The notes under the pieces were generated by a model. The model worked only from the letters and a program-made list of their open reading frames with translations. It had not been told where the DNA came from and made no database searches. Below, one piece after another: positions 25,086-33,660 of a stretch of 64,000 bases of DNA. Source of the stretch: Microvirga guangxiensis (lineage in GTDB: Bacteria > Pseudomonadota > Alphaproteobacteria > Rhizobiales > Beijerinckiaceae); contig NZ_FMVJ01000015.1 in the NCBI RefSeq assembly GCF_900102135.1, positions 40,908-104,907 of the forward strand, in the 5' to 3' direction. The position numbers were made by a program, and so were the translations under genes. Numbering within the stretch: position 1 is the stretch's first letter; the number at the start of each line of letters is the position of its first letter.

Positions 25086-25943
25086 ATGACTCTGTCATTT
25101 CCCATACTCGATCCCGTCGCCTTCTCCATCGGCCCCTTCGCGATCCGATGGTACGCCCTCGCCTATGTAGCGGGCCTTCTGGGCGGCTGGTTCTATGCCA
25201 AGCGCCTGGCCGCCAGGGCCGAGCTGTGGGGCCCTCTGCGCCAGCCGAAGCCGACGGATATCGACGATCTGATCGTCTGGGTGGCGCTGGGCGTCGTTCT
25301 CGGCGGCCGCATCGGTTACGTGCTGTTCTACAATTTCAGCGCCTATCTCCAGAACCCGCTCGAAGCGCTGGCCGTCTGGCATGGGGGCATGTCGTTCCAC
25401 GGCGGCTTCCTGGGCGCGGTGCTCGCCCTCGTGTTCTTTGCCCGCTCGCGCTCGCTCAACCCTCTCGCGATGCTCGACATGGCAGCCGTGGTGACGCCCA
25501 TCGGGCTGTTCTTCGGGCGCATCGCCAATTTCATCAATGGCGAACTCTGGGGCCGTCCCGCTCCCGATTTTCCCTATGCGGTCGTGTTCCCGCATGCCGG
25601 CCCCCTGCCCCGGCATCCGAGCCAGCTTTATGAAGCCTTCGGTGAAGGCCTGCTGCTGTTCATCGTCATGGTGATCGCCGTGCGGATGTTCGGCTTCAGG
25701 CGGCCGGGCCTGCTCGGCGGCATCTTCGTGCTGGGTTACGCGATAGCCCGCATCGTCTGCGAGTTCTTCCGCGAGCCCGATGCGCAGTTGGGCTTCCTCT
25801 TCGGCTCGTCCGTTGGGGCCCTGGGCGGCGGCATCACCATGGGCATGCTGCTCTCGGTGCCGATGGCGCTTGTCGGTGCGGCCTTCATCGTCATGGCGGT
25901 GCGCGGCTACACGCGGCCCGCGAAGACCGTCGAGGCTGCATGA
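25086..25943 (+). CDS. lgt: Prolipoprotein diacylglyceryl transferase
   Basis: Lgt transfers diacylglycerol from phosphatidylglycerol to the lipobox cysteine of prolipoproteins in the inner membrane. The 285-residue, seven-segment protein has the essential WHGGMSFHGGFLGA stretch, the Lgt signature GRIANFINGELWGR, and HPSQLYEAFGEG. It overlaps the next gene by 4 bp (ATGA), so lgt-midA-pgeF form an operon. Lipoproteins elsewhere in the window (32.3 and 38.9 kb) would be substrates. Confidence 0.97.
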   Translation: MTLSFPILDPVAFSIGPFAIRWYALAYVAGLLGGWFYAKRLAARAELWGPLRQPKPTDIDDLIVWVALGVVLGGRIGYVLFYNFSAYLQNPLEALAVWHGGMSFHGGFLGAVLALVFFARSRSLNPLAMLDMAAVVTPIGLFFGRIANFINGELWGRPAPDFPYAVVFPHAGPLPRHPSQLYEAFGEGLLLFIVMVIAVRMFGFRRPGLLGGIFVLGYAIARIVCEFFREPDAQLGFLFGSSVGALGGGITMGMLLSVPMALVGAAFIVMAVRGYTRPAKTVEAA

Positions 25944-27013
25944 CAGCTCTCGACAGGCATGTGCGTGAGTTGATCGCCTTTGAGGGGCCGATCACGGTCG
26001 AACGCTACATGGGCCTGTGCCTCCAGCATTATTATGCCACGCGCGATCCGCTGGGCGCGGGCGGCGACTTCACCACCGCGCCCGAGATCAGCCAGATGTT
26101 CGGAGAGCTGATCGGCCTTTGGATGCTGGAAGTCTGGAACAGCATGGGCCGGCCTGCTCCCGTACATCTCGTGGAGCTGGGGCCGGGACGCGGCACGCTG
26201 ATGGCCGATCTTCTCCGCGCCACGAAGCTGCTGCCCGATTTCGCGAATGCCGTGCAGGTGCATCTTGTGGAGACAAGCCCCGTTCTGAAGCAGAAGCAGC
26301 AAGCGACGCTCGCGTCATCGGGCCTGCCGGTTCAGTGGCATGAGCGTTTGGAGGATGTGCCGGAAGGGTCGCTGCTTCTGGTCGCCAACGAGTTCTTCGA
26401 TGCCCTCCCCGTCCGCCAGTTCATCGCCACGGAGCGCGGCTGGTGCGAACGGCTCGTGGGGCTCGAGGGCGAGAGCCTGATCTTCGGCCTGCGCGCCGAG
26501 GCAGAGCAAGCACTGGGTCAGATCCTGCGCATCGGCGATGTGCTCGAATGGCCCGCCATGTCCATCGACATCATGCAGGAACTCTCGCGCAGGATCGCGC
26601 AAAACATGGGTGCGGCCCTCATCATCGATTACGGCTATTGGGGCCCGGCCTTCGGCGACACGCTGCAGGCATTGAAGAAGCACCTTTATGTCGATCCGCT
26701 CACGCAATCGGGCGAAGCCGATCTCACCACTCATGTGGATTTTCACCGTCTCGCGCAGGCTGCCGCCGCTCAAGGACTTCAGGCTCATGGCCCTGCCTCG
26801 CAAGGCGACTTCCTCACGGCGCTCGGCATCGAAGCGCGCGCGACCTCTCTCAAGAAGCGCGCGACCCATGCGCAAAGCGCCGACATCGATGCCGCCCTCG
26901 CGCGGCTCACGGAGCGCGGCGAAAAAGGCATGGGAGAGCTCTTTAAGGTTTTAGCCGTTACCCATAACGGTCTCGAAGCCGTTCCCGGATTGCTGCCCCT
27001 GTCCTCTTCCTGA
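25940..27013 (+). CDS. SAM-dependent methyltransferase of the MidA/NDUFAF7 family
   Basis: The 357-residue product carries the DUF185/MidA methyltransferase fold: GDFTTAPEISQMFGELIGLW, HLVELGPGRGTLMADLLRAT (SAM motif I), LLVANEFFDALPVRQF, and IIDYGYWGPAFGDTLQAL. The mitochondrial orthologue NDUFAF7 dimethylates an arginine of complex I subunit NDUFS2, so a role in complex I assembly is plausible for this respiring alphaproteobacterium, but that is inference. It is translationally coupled to lgt and 13 bp before pgeF. Confidence 0.92.
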   Translation: MTALDRHVRELIAFEGPITVERYMGLCLQHYYATRDPLGAGGDFTTAPEISQMFGELIGLWMLEVWNSMGRPAPVHLVELGPGRGTLMADLLRATKLLPDFANAVQVHLVETSPVLKQKQQATLASSGLPVQWHERLEDVPEGSLLLVANEFFDALPVRQFIATERGWCERLVGLEGESLIFGLRAEAEQALGQILRIGDVLEWPAMSIDIMQELSRRIAQNMGAALIIDYGYWGPAFGDTLQALKKHLYVDPLTQSGEADLTTHVDFHRLAQAAAAQGLQAHGPASQGDFLTALGIEARATSLKKRATHAQSADIDAALARLTERGEKGMGELFKVLAVTHNGLEAVPGLLPLSSS

Positions 27014-27026
27014 AGTTTTTCGCATC

Positions 27027-27794
27027 ATGCTCATTCAAGCCCCTACCCTCTCCGCATCTTCCGGCATCCGGCACGCCTTCTTCACGCGACAGGGCGGCGT
27101 GTCGGAGGGCATCTATGCGTCACTCAACGGAGGCATCGGCTCATCGGACGAGACCGAGCGCGTGAAGGAAAATCGCCGCCGCATGGCGCAGGCTCTGCAC
27201 GTCAAACCCGATGCGCTGATCAGCGTGTATCAGGTGCATTCACCCGATGCGGTTCTCGTGGAAGGTCCCTGGGGACCTGAGCGCCCGAAGGCCGATGCCA
27301 TGGTGACGAAAGTGCCGGGCCTTGCGCTTGCCATCACCACGGCGGATTGCGGGCCCGTGTTGTTCGCCGATGCCGAGAGCGGCGTGATCGGCGCGGCTCA
27401 TGCGGGCTGGCGTGGCGCGGTGACGGGCGTTCTCGAATCCACCATCACCGCCATGGAGAATCTCGGCGCGCAGCGCAGCAGGATCGTCGCGGTACTCGGA
27501 CCTACGATCAGCCAGAAGGCCTACGAAGTCGGCCCTGAATTCGTGCAGCGCTTCGCGGAGGAAGCACCGGGGCACGAGCGCTTCTTCAAAGCCAGCGAGA
27601 AGCCGGATCATGCTATGTTCGATCTTCCCGGCTTCATCGGCGCACGCCTGAATGCGGCTGGGATCGGCGGGTTCACCGATCTGGGTCTCTGCACCTATTC
27701 CGATGAGGAGCGGTTCTTCAGCTATCGCCGCACCACCCATCGCAAGGAGCCCGATTACGGGCGCCTGATTTCGGCGATCGCGCTCACTCCTTGA
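27027..27794 (+). CDS. pgeF: Peptidoglycan editing factor / multicopper polyphenol oxidase fold (YfiH)
   Basis: The 255-residue product is a YfiH/laccase-domain protein. The metal-site residues are in VYQVHSPDA, ITTADCGPVLFAD and GAAHAGWRGAVTG. PgeF removes wrongly incorporated L-Ser from peptidoglycan precursors; other members have purine nucleoside phosphorylase or oxidase activity. It is the third gene of the lgt operon. Its 3' end overlaps the convergent SDR gene by 11 bp. Confidence 0.93.
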   Translation: MLIQAPTLSASSGIRHAFFTRQGGVSEGIYASLNGGIGSSDETERVKENRRRMAQALHVKPDALISVYQVHSPDAVLVEGPWGPERPKADAMVTKVPGLALAITTADCGPVLFADAESGVIGAAHAGWRGAVTGVLESTITAMENLGAQRSRIVAVLGPTISQKAYEVGPEFVQRFAEEAPGHERFFKASEKPDHAMFDLPGFIGARLNAAGIGGFTDLGLCTYSDEERFFSYRRTTHRKEPDYGRLISAIALTP

Positions 27795-28542
27795 TGCCGG
27801 CGACGTCAGGCGTCTCCCAGGCGAGATGCTGGCCGCCATCGACGGCGATCATCTGGCCCGTGACGCTACGCGCATTCGCAAGATACACGACAGCCTCTGC
27901 AATCTCCTCCGGCGTGCCGCCATGTCCGAGCAGCACGGCCCGCGCCTGCTTTCCGAAATCCTCGTCGCCCTGACGCTCGTTCGCCAGGGTAGGACCGGGG
28001 CCGATAGCGTTCACGCGGATGCGCGGCGCAAGCGCCTGCGCCATGGTCTGCGTTGCCGTGAATAAAGCCGCCTTGGTCAGCGTGTAGGAGAAGAATTGCG
28101 GCGTGAGCTTCCACACGCGCTGATCGACGATGTTGACGATGGAGCCCTGCCCGTCCGGCGGAAGCTGTTTTGCGAAATCGCGTGCAAGAAACATCGGCGC
28201 GCGCAGATTCACGGCGAAGTGCCGGTCCCAGCGATCCAGAGAGAGAGTTTCGACCTCGTCCGGCTCGAATTCGGATGCATTGTTGACGAGAAGGGTCAGC
28301 GGGCCGCTGAGCGCGTTTGCGGCATCGCTGACCAGACGGTCGACGGCGGAAACATCGGCAAGGTCGCCGCGCACCACGCCGGCGCGGCCGCCCGCGGCCT
28401 TGATCCGCTCCGCCATCTCTTCGGCCACATCGGTCGAGCGGCGGCAGTGAATGGCAACACCGTAGCCCTCCCGCGCGAGGCGCTCGACGATGCTCCGGCC
28501 GATTCTTTTCGCGCCGCCGGTGACCAGTGCAATCTTGTTCAT
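27784..28542 (-). CDS. Short-chain dehydrogenase, pteridine-reductase-like
   Basis: The 252-residue SDR has the cofactor site TGGAKRIGRSIVERL and the catalytic YTLTK. Where classical SDRs have a serine it has aspartate (NIVDQRVWKLTPQFFSYTLT), as in PTR1-type pteridine reductases. NNASEFEPDE and GPGPTLANERQ are typical. The likely substrate is a pteridine or folate, by family resemblance only. It is the only gene of this direction here and overlaps pgeF tail to tail. Confidence 0.88.
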   Translation of the reverse strand: MNKIALVTGGAKRIGRSIVERLAREGYGVAIHCRRSTDVAEEMAERIKAAGGRAGVVRGDLADVSAVDRLVSDAANALSGPLTLLVNNASEFEPDEVETLSLDRWDRHFAVNLRAPMFLARDFAKQLPPDGQGSIVNIVDQRVWKLTPQFFSYTLTKAALFTATQTMAQALAPRIRVNAIGPGPTLANERQGDEDFGKQARAVLLGHGGTPEEIAEAVVYLANARSVTGQMIAVDGGQHLAWETPDVAGIKE

Positions 28543-28700
28543 TTTCGACCTCTTGAATCGTTACGATGCGGCGTCACTTGAGTCATTTGCCAAGAAAATG
28601 ACATTTTTCACTCGTCGAAGTGAACTTACTGCCTAGTTATGCGTTGTGGACTCCAGCGAGGCCATAAGGGGAAAGCAAAAGCTCATCGCCACATTACCGC

Positions 28701-28725
28701 CACAGTACCTTTCGGTAGCTGTGGT
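28701..28725. repeat. Hairpin in the region upstream of the outer membrane protein gene
   Basis: CCACAGTACC and GGTAGCTGTGG pair across a TTTC loop with one bulged base. The 295-bp gap around it (28543-28837) also has a TATAAA about 80 bp before the gene but no good -35 element. Confidence 0.4.
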
Positions 28726-28837
28726 TGTCATGTCACAGCCCTCGCCAGGTTGTCGCTCTATAAATGGGTAGTACGCCGTTGGGACCAGGAGTTCTCTGGA
28801 GCCGGCGGAGTATGACATCGATAAGGAAAGAGAAACT

Positions 28838-29494
28838 ATGAAGAAGATTCTTCTCGCTAGCGTTGCTCTGTTCGGCTTCGCCGGGGTTGCTTCGGCTGCG
28901 GACCTGCCCGTGCGTTCCGCCCCTCCGGCTCCGATCGTGGCAGCTGCCCCGATCTTCACGTGGACGGGCTTCTACGTCGGTGTGAACGCCGGCGCTGCTT
29001 TCAACGCCAATGACGACGACGGTATCGTGTTCGGCGACACCACGTTCTTCGGCGACAGCGACGACGACGCCAGCTTCATCGGCGGCGCCCAGGTTGGCTA
29101 CAACTACCAGATGGGTTCGTTCGTGGTCGGTGTTGAAGGCGACCTGCAGTGGGCCGACTTCGGCAGCACCACCTACGACTTCGGTCCGGCTGGCGTTTAC
29201 ACCGCCGATTCCGACGATTGGTTCGGCACGGCTCGCGTTCGCGCCGGTGTGGCCTTCGACCGCGCCCTGCTCTACGCAACCGGCGGCTTCGCCTTCACCG
29301 ACAACCGCAGCGGCTGGACCGTCGGCGGTGGTCTCGAGTACGCCATCACCAACAACCTCTCGGCTAAGGTCGAAGGTCTGTACGTGAACCTCGAAGACGA
29401 CGACGTGACCTTCAACGGCACGACCTTCAGCACCGGCGAGACCGACTTCGGTGTGGTCCGCGCTGGTCTGAACTTCCGCTTCGGCACCTACTAA
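28838..29494 (+). CDS. Outer membrane beta-barrel protein (Omp25/Omp31-like)
   Basis: The 218-residue product starts with a Sec signal peptide (KKILLASVALFGFAGVASAA). It continues with DLPVRSAPPAP and WTGFYVGVNAGAAF, the standard opening of the rhizobial Omp25/Omp31 family. Alternating beta-strand segments and a C-terminal strand ending in aromatic FRFGTY complete an eight-strand barrel. It is rich in Asp/Thr/Gly, and the codon choice looks strongly biased, as in highly expressed genes. AAGGAAAGAG precedes the ATG, and a strong terminator follows. Confidence 0.93.
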   Translation: MKKILLASVALFGFAGVASAADLPVRSAPPAPIVAAAPIFTWTGFYVGVNAGAAFNANDDDGIVFGDTTFFGDSDDDASFIGGAQVGYNYQMGSFVVGVEGDLQWADFGSTTYDFGPAGVYTADSDDWFGTARVRAGVAFDRALLYATGGFAFTDNRSGWTVGGGLEYAITNNLSAKVEGLYVNLEDDDVTFNGTTFSTGETDFGVVRAGLNFRFGTY

Positions 29495-29518
29495 GATCCA
29501 TCGCTTCGGCAATAGAAG

Positions 29519-29547
29519 AAGGCCCGGGGTTTTCCCGGGCCTTTTTT
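29519..29547 (+). terminator. Strong terminator of the outer membrane protein gene
   Basis: GGCCCGGG (29521-29528) pairs with CCCGGGCC (29534-29541) across a 5-nt loop, followed by TTTTTT. It ends just before the convergent GST gene. Confidence 0.9.
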
Positions 29548-29550
29548 ATT

Positions 29551-30156
29551 TTACGGCGTCACCTTGGTTTTCGCGAAAGCCGGAACGCGCGCTTCGAAAT
29601 CGGCAAGCCACGCCACGAGCTTCGGGTGCGTCTCGCGCCAGCTGCCTGCAAAGCGCAGATCGAGATAGCCGAGCGCGCAGGCCAGCGCGATATGACCGAT
29701 ATGAAGCGTGCCTGCGGGCGTCGAGAGATGCGCCTCCGCATAGGCGAGCCCCCGCTCCACCTTGCCGGCCTGATGATCGACCCATTTGGGCTCGTGCTTA
29801 TCTGCGCTCCGGAAGCGGCCCTCATAGACCTGCAGCAGAGCTGCATCCGCAATGCCGTCAGCGAGCGCCATCTCGCGCAGGGCCATGAAACGCGCTTCCC
29901 CTGCCGGATAGATGCGTCCGCCGCCTGCCAGGAAATCGAGATATTCCACGATCACGCGGGAATCGTAGAGCGCCTCACCATTCTCCAGAATAAGGGCGGG
30001 GATCTTACCGAGCGGGTTCTGCTGCCGCAGATTGTCCTCGGGGTTCAGGGTATCCGCGTCCACGATCTGGATGCGTTCGGAAAGACCGAGGAGGGAAGCC
30101 GCGATCTTGACCTTGCGACCGAAGGGCGATGCGGGAGACGAACGAAGAACGAGCAT
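29551..30156 (-). CDS. Glutathione S-transferase family protein
   Basis: The 201-residue product has the thioredoxin-like N-terminal domain with SSPASPFGRKVKIA, NPLGKIPALILENGEALYDS (the cis-Pro and Glu/Asp-Ser glutathione site) and VIVEYLD. A helical C-terminal domain follows. The Ser in SPASPFGR suggests a serine-type GST. It is likely a cytosolic detoxification enzyme; the substrate is unknown. Confidence 0.92.
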   Translation of the reverse strand: MLVLRSSPASPFGRKVKIAASLLGLSERIQIVDADTLNPEDNLRQQNPLGKIPALILENGEALYDSRVIVEYLDFLAGGGRIYPAGEARFMALREMALADGIADAALLQVYEGRFRSADKHEPKWVDHQAGKVERGLAYAEAHLSTPAGTLHIGHIALACALGYLDLRFAGSWRETHPKLVAWLADFEARVPAFAKTKVTP

Positions 30157-30221
30157 GGACGCTTCCTAACGAACAGAGAGGCCGCATTCATGGACCCTCT
30201 CCGCGGAAGCGGCAATGCATC

Positions 30222-31070
30222 TTAAGCCGGAGGACCGAAGGCTTCACAGCGATAGCCGCCGTAGCCGCTGCGCGAGAGGCGCTCGGCAAGGGCCGGCAGA
30301 AGAACTTCCGCCTCGTCCTTCAGCGACCAGGGCGGATTGATGACGAAGAGGCCGCTGCCGTTGAGGCGGGACGGGTCGCGGGGATCGTCCACATAGAGTT
30401 CGAGCCGGAGCCCGGGACGCGGGCTCTGCTCGTTGAGCCGCGCAGCCACCGCATCGACCGCGTCGACATCCTTGATCGGATACCAGCCCGCATAAACGCC
30501 CGTCGGCCATTTCCTGAGCGCCGTCAGAAGCTCGCTGCCCAGCCTTTCGAGTTCCCCGGTTTTCTCGTAAGGTGGATCGATCAGAACAAGCCCGCGCTTC
30601 TCCTTGGGCGGGATGAGCGCATGCAGCGCCGTCCAGCCGTCCAGATGCATCACCTTCAGGTTCGACACCGCGTTGAAGGCCTCTCTCAGCACCTCGTAAT
30701 CGGCTGGATGCAGTTCCACGAGCACGCCGCGATCCTGACGCCGCAGCAATTCACGCACGATGCCGGGGGAGCCGGGATAGATGGTCTCGCCATGCCGGGC
30801 GCGCACATCGGCGATCACCTTGCGATAAGGGGCGAGCACGTCCTCGACTTCGGCCGGAAAAGGCTCGTCGAGACGTCCGACGCCCTCTACCCATTCCCCG
30901 GTCCGCTCGGCCTCGTCAGCCGTTAGATCATAGAGCCCGATGCCCGCATGGGTGTCGATGACGCGCAGGGGCGTGTCCTTACGCTGCAGATAGGCGAGGA
31001 TACGCACGAGGAGCGCGTGCTTCATGACGTCGGCGAAATTGCCGGCGTGAAAGGCGTGTCGGTAATTCAT
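30222..31070 (-). CDS. rlmJ: 23S rRNA (adenine-2030 N6)-methyltransferase RlmJ
   Basis: The 282-residue product has the RlmJ signature start MNYRHAFHAGNFADVMKHAL, VIDTHAGIGLYDL (SAM site) and GLVLIDPPYE (the DPPY catalytic motif of N6-adenine methyltransferases). Its length is as expected. It is transcribed from a promoter region that contains the palindrome at 31087-31124. Confidence 0.96.
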   Translation of the reverse strand: MNYRHAFHAGNFADVMKHALLVRILAYLQRKDTPLRVIDTHAGIGLYDLTADEAERTGEWVEGVGRLDEPFPAEVEDVLAPYRKVIADVRARHGETIYPGSPGIVRELLRRQDRGVLVELHPADYEVLREAFNAVSNLKVMHLDGWTALHALIPPKEKRGLVLIDPPYEKTGELERLGSELLTALRKWPTGVYAGWYPIKDVDAVDAVAARLNEQSPRPGLRLELYVDDPRDPSRLNGSGLFVINPPWSLKDEAEVLLPALAERLSRSGYGGYRCEAFGPPA

Positions 31071-31086
31071 TCCGCATGTCTAGCGC

Positions 31087-31124
31087 ATCGGGCGCAAAAG
31101 TGGACCCGGTTTTGCGCCCGATGG
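31087..31124. repeat. 14-bp perfect palindromic repeat element
   Basis: CATCGGGCGCAAAA pairs with TTTTGCGCCCGATG across the loop GTGGACCCGG. The element fills most of the 59-bp gap between rlmJ and the RNase T2 gene. The CAAAA-GTGGACCCGG-TTTTG core resembles dispersed palindromes of Rhizobiales genomes. It may also act as a terminator. Confidence 0.75.
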
Positions 31125-31129
31125 ATGCC

Positions 31130-31792
31130 TTACTGCACCGCCGGAATCGCAATCTCGCCTGAGCGGCATCCATCGCGGTCGACTTCGGGGCATTGGCGGA
31201 AATTGCGCAGATCCTTGTCGAGGCAGATCCGGACCTCCCGAAGGATCCGCCGCCCGCAGGAGATGGCAATCATGTCGGGCCGGAGGCCGGGATTGACGCT
31301 CATGAAAGCCCGCTCGATCTCGCTCGGCAGAACCTTCGAGCGATCTCTCATGGCCTTGAAGCTCTCGGGAACGCGCACCCTCTCCCGGGCGCGCTGAACA
31401 GCCTTGAAATAGCCGCTGGGGCTCTCCCCGGTGCATGTTCCGTGCTTGCGCCATTGGTAGCGGGCCAGATTGCCGTCCGGGAATATGCCCTCGGCCTCAT
31501 TCATCGCCGTTGAGGGGACGAAGCGTCCACTCGGCTCGCAGAAGCTCGGATAGCCCTGCTCGTTCTGCGGCCAGAGGCCGTGCACGACGAAGCCGAGATT
31601 GCTGCCGGGCTCGCATTGCCGGTTCTTACGGCCGCTAATTTCGCAGAAGCCGGGCGACCAGGACAGGGCAAGGACGTAGAAGTCGAATTGCCCCATGGGG
31701 GCTCCCCTCGCCTCACGCGGCGATTGCGCCGCGACAGGGAGCGAGAGCAGAAGGCACGCGCCCACGAGGGCGAGACCCCGTTTCAGGATCAA
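31130..31792 (-). CDS. Secreted ribonuclease T2
   Basis: The 220-residue product has a signal peptide (ALVGACLLLSLPVAAQS) and both T2 active-site blocks: CAS I as FVVHGLWPQNEQGYPS and CAS II as YQWRKHGTCTGESPSGY. It should act in the periplasm or outside on single-stranded RNA, giving 2',3'-cyclic ends. The start appears to be TTG at 31792, overlapping the stop of the upstream gene (TTGA). A nearby CTG/GTG is possible, but no ATG fits the signal peptide. The upstream small secreted protein is probably co-transcribed. Confidence 0.88.
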   Translation of the reverse strand: MILKRGLALVGACLLLSLPVAAQSPREARGAPMGQFDFYVLALSWSPGFCEISGRKNRQCEPGSNLGFVVHGLWPQNEQGYPSFCEPSGRFVPSTAMNEAEGIFPDGNLARYQWRKHGTCTGESPSGYFKAVQRARERVRVPESFKAMRDRSKVLPSEIERAFMSVNPGLRPDMIAISCGRRILREVRICLDKDLRNFRQCPEVDRDGCRSGEIAIPAVQ

Positions 31793-32241
31793 GGAGCAGC
31801 CTGCTTGCAGTGGGGCGCATAGGCATAGTGGCGGTCGAAGCCGTCCACGCAGGAATCAGTGCTCCAGCCGATGCCGAGGAAACCGAGGTCCTCCCGGATC
31901 GAGAAGTTCACCTTGTGCCGATAGCCGTCGGACACGATGACGGTGCCGGTGCAAAAGCGGCGGGGGATATAATCGAGGCCCCACGGACGCCAAGCGACCT
32001 GACGAACCTGCTCGAAGCTCAGAATCTGAGCGGTGGAGTTCCAGAAACGGCGCTCCTTGTTCGCGAAATTCATGGCGATGTTGTTGAGAACCGCCGGGTC
32101 CGCGCAGGCCGGCAGACCGGCATCGTAGTCTCTCAGGGAGAGCTCGTGCGATCTTTCCCGCCGCTCAGCCGGGGTTATCTCACGCGAGAGCGCCGGTGCG
32201 CTCAACACCATGCAAGAGATAAGAGCCGCCAGCCACTTCAT
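31789..32241 (-). CDS. Small secreted protein of unknown function, coupled to RNase T2
   Basis: The 150-residue product has a signal peptide (WLAALISCMVLSAPALS), and four cysteines (PACADP, RRFCTG, TDSCVD, APHCKQ) that could form two disulfides in the periplasm. I do not recognise the family. Its stop codon overlaps the RNase T2 start, so the two are translated together. A partner role, such as inhibitor or chaperone, is possible but speculative. Confidence 0.78.
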   Translation of the reverse strand: MKWLAALISCMVLSAPALSREITPAERRERSHELSLRDYDAGLPACADPAVLNNIAMNFANKERRFWNSTAQILSFEQVRQVAWRPWGLDYIPRRFCTGTVIVSDGYRHKVNFSIREDLGFLGIGWSTDSCVDGFDRHYAYAPHCKQAAP

Positions 32242-32324
32242 TCTACTGCTCCAAGGGATAGACCGATTTATGTAACATCGACCATGTGGGCGATGACGGA
32301 GAAGGTCAAGGCTCCGCTTGCGGT

Positions 32325-33371
32325 TTAATAGCCAGCGTGTCTGTTCAGCACCAGGGGTTGCCCTGCGGAGGAACGCATCGGAGCTGCGGGAGGCCGCGGC
32401 GGCGCATAGGTCTGCTGGGGCGCCTGGCTGACATATCCCGGCGGGGGCGGAGGCGTGTAGAGGTCGGGAACCCCATTGCCGGAAGCGCCGGAATAGCGCG
32501 GCATCGGGGGCGGCACCGGCGCCGAAACCACGGGCGCCATCGGGCCGCCCATAGGAGCGCCCATGGGCTCATGCGGAGCATAACCGCCATCGGCGCTCTC
32601 CACAGGCACGTCCTGTTCCAATTCTGTGGAAGGCAGCTCGCCCTGGGCGCTTACGCTCTGAAGAATCTCGCGGCTCCGCTCGGGATCGATTCGCGGCGTG
32701 AACTTGATGATCGGCTTGCAGACGCGGCGCTCGCCGCGCGCATCGTGCCGCGCCAGGTCAATATGGAAGTGATCGTCGTGATGGGCATCGGAGCCCGGGC
32801 CCAGCACGGTGGTGAAGTAGCGGCAGGCCCCCACGAAAGCCTCTCGCAGGAAGTCCTGCTCGGCGGGGTTGCTCCTCCAGCCCTTCAGGACCGTGATCTC
32901 ACGGCCGTCCGCCAGGACGAAGGCCATCACGTCGAGGGCGTTGCCGAAGGAATGCTCCGAGAGCTTGGCGCCGCGCCGGTTGTTGCGGGGACGGCACGAA
33001 TAGGAGCCCGCTTTGATGTCGACCAGCGGAACACCGAAATACATGAGGGCGGCGGGCTTCACGATCTCGTCGAGCCAGGTGTCGATGCGCGGAATGATCG
33101 GGCAGGCCAGGGTCACCTTGGACTTCAGGCCCACCTCCCCGTTGTTGAAGGCGGCCACCTTGAAGGGATATTCCATGCCGCACACGCCGGGTCCGTCGAT
33201 CTTCGACGACATGGACATGTAGGCGGAGGGCTGGACCATCCGCTGGGACAGGCAGGCTTCCTCGGCCTGCGTGCGCCAGGGCTCGCGTTGTTCGAAGCGA
33301 AACAACCCGCAACCGGTCACACCGAGCCCAACAAGCGATAGGGCGAAAAACGCAACTAACCCACGACGCAT
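32325..33371 (-). CDS. Extensin-like C-terminal domain lipoprotein
   Basis: The 348-residue product has a lipobox (SLVGLGVTGC) and an extensin-like domain at residues 40-250: ACPIIPRIDTWLDEIVKPAA, SYSCRPRNNRRGAKLSEHSF, GNALDVMAF and DDHFHIDLA. The conserved Cys and the His/Asp pattern resemble LAS-type peptidases, so peptidoglycan cleavage is possible. The C-terminal third is Pro/Gly-rich and low complexity. It is probably anchored in the envelope by Lgt processing. Confidence 0.9.
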   Translation of the reverse strand: MRRGLVAFFALSLVGLGVTGCGLFRFEQREPWRTQAEEACLSQRMVQPSAYMSMSSKIDGPGVCGMEYPFKVAAFNNGEVGLKSKVTLACPIIPRIDTWLDEIVKPAALMYFGVPLVDIKAGSYSCRPRNNRRGAKLSEHSFGNALDVMAFVLADGREITVLKGWRSNPAEQDFLREAFVGACRYFTTVLGPGSDAHHDDHFHIDLARHDARGERRVCKPIIKFTPRIDPERSREILQSVSAQGELPSTELEQDVPVESADGGYAPHEPMGAPMGGPMAPVVSAPVPPPMPRYSGASGNGVPDLYTPPPPPGYVSQAPQQTYAPPRPPAAPMRSSAGQPLVLNRHAGY

Positions 33372-33542
33372 GGGCCGACCTTAGCCAGGGGGCGGTAAAC
33401 ATCCCGTCAACATCCTCCCCGCTCGATTCGCGCGCCAAGCCGGCAAGGGGTACGCCTGCGGATCGAAACCGTCCGGAAATAAAGATTTCTCAAAATTTTT
33501 TTACTTCGGCGGGGCAGCTTTCTTCTTAGTCCGTGCAAGGAG

Positions 33543-33558
33543 TTAACCATTCATTAAC
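33543..33558. promoter_or_regulatory. CtrA-type box (TTAA-N7-TTAAC)
   Basis: TTAA (33543-33546), 7 nt, TTAAC (33554-33558): a perfect match to the CtrA cell-cycle regulator consensus. It lies 30 bp upstream of the EcfG-like element and about 100 bp before the 33-residue gene. The extensin gene diverges on the other side. Confidence 0.55.
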
Positions 33559-33587
33559 CATCCTTGCAGAGTAATAGTAGTATTTAT

Positions 33588-33612
33588 GGAACGAGCCCTG
33601 CCCTTTCCAGTT
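33588..33612 (+). promoter_or_regulatory. EcfG-type promoter candidate for the 33-residue membrane peptide
   Basis: GGAAC (33588-33592), 16 nt, AGTT (33609-33612), 48 bp before the ATG at 33661. Confidence 0.5.
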
Positions 33613-33660
33613 CCCCCGGATCCTGATAAGTTCCCCTTCATTCAGACAGGGGGATTTCGC

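Noticed and set aside
28733..29512. 259-codon frame antisense to the outer membrane protein gene
   Set aside because: The plus strand has signal peptide, barrel pattern, Shine-Dalgarno and terminator; the minus frame has none.
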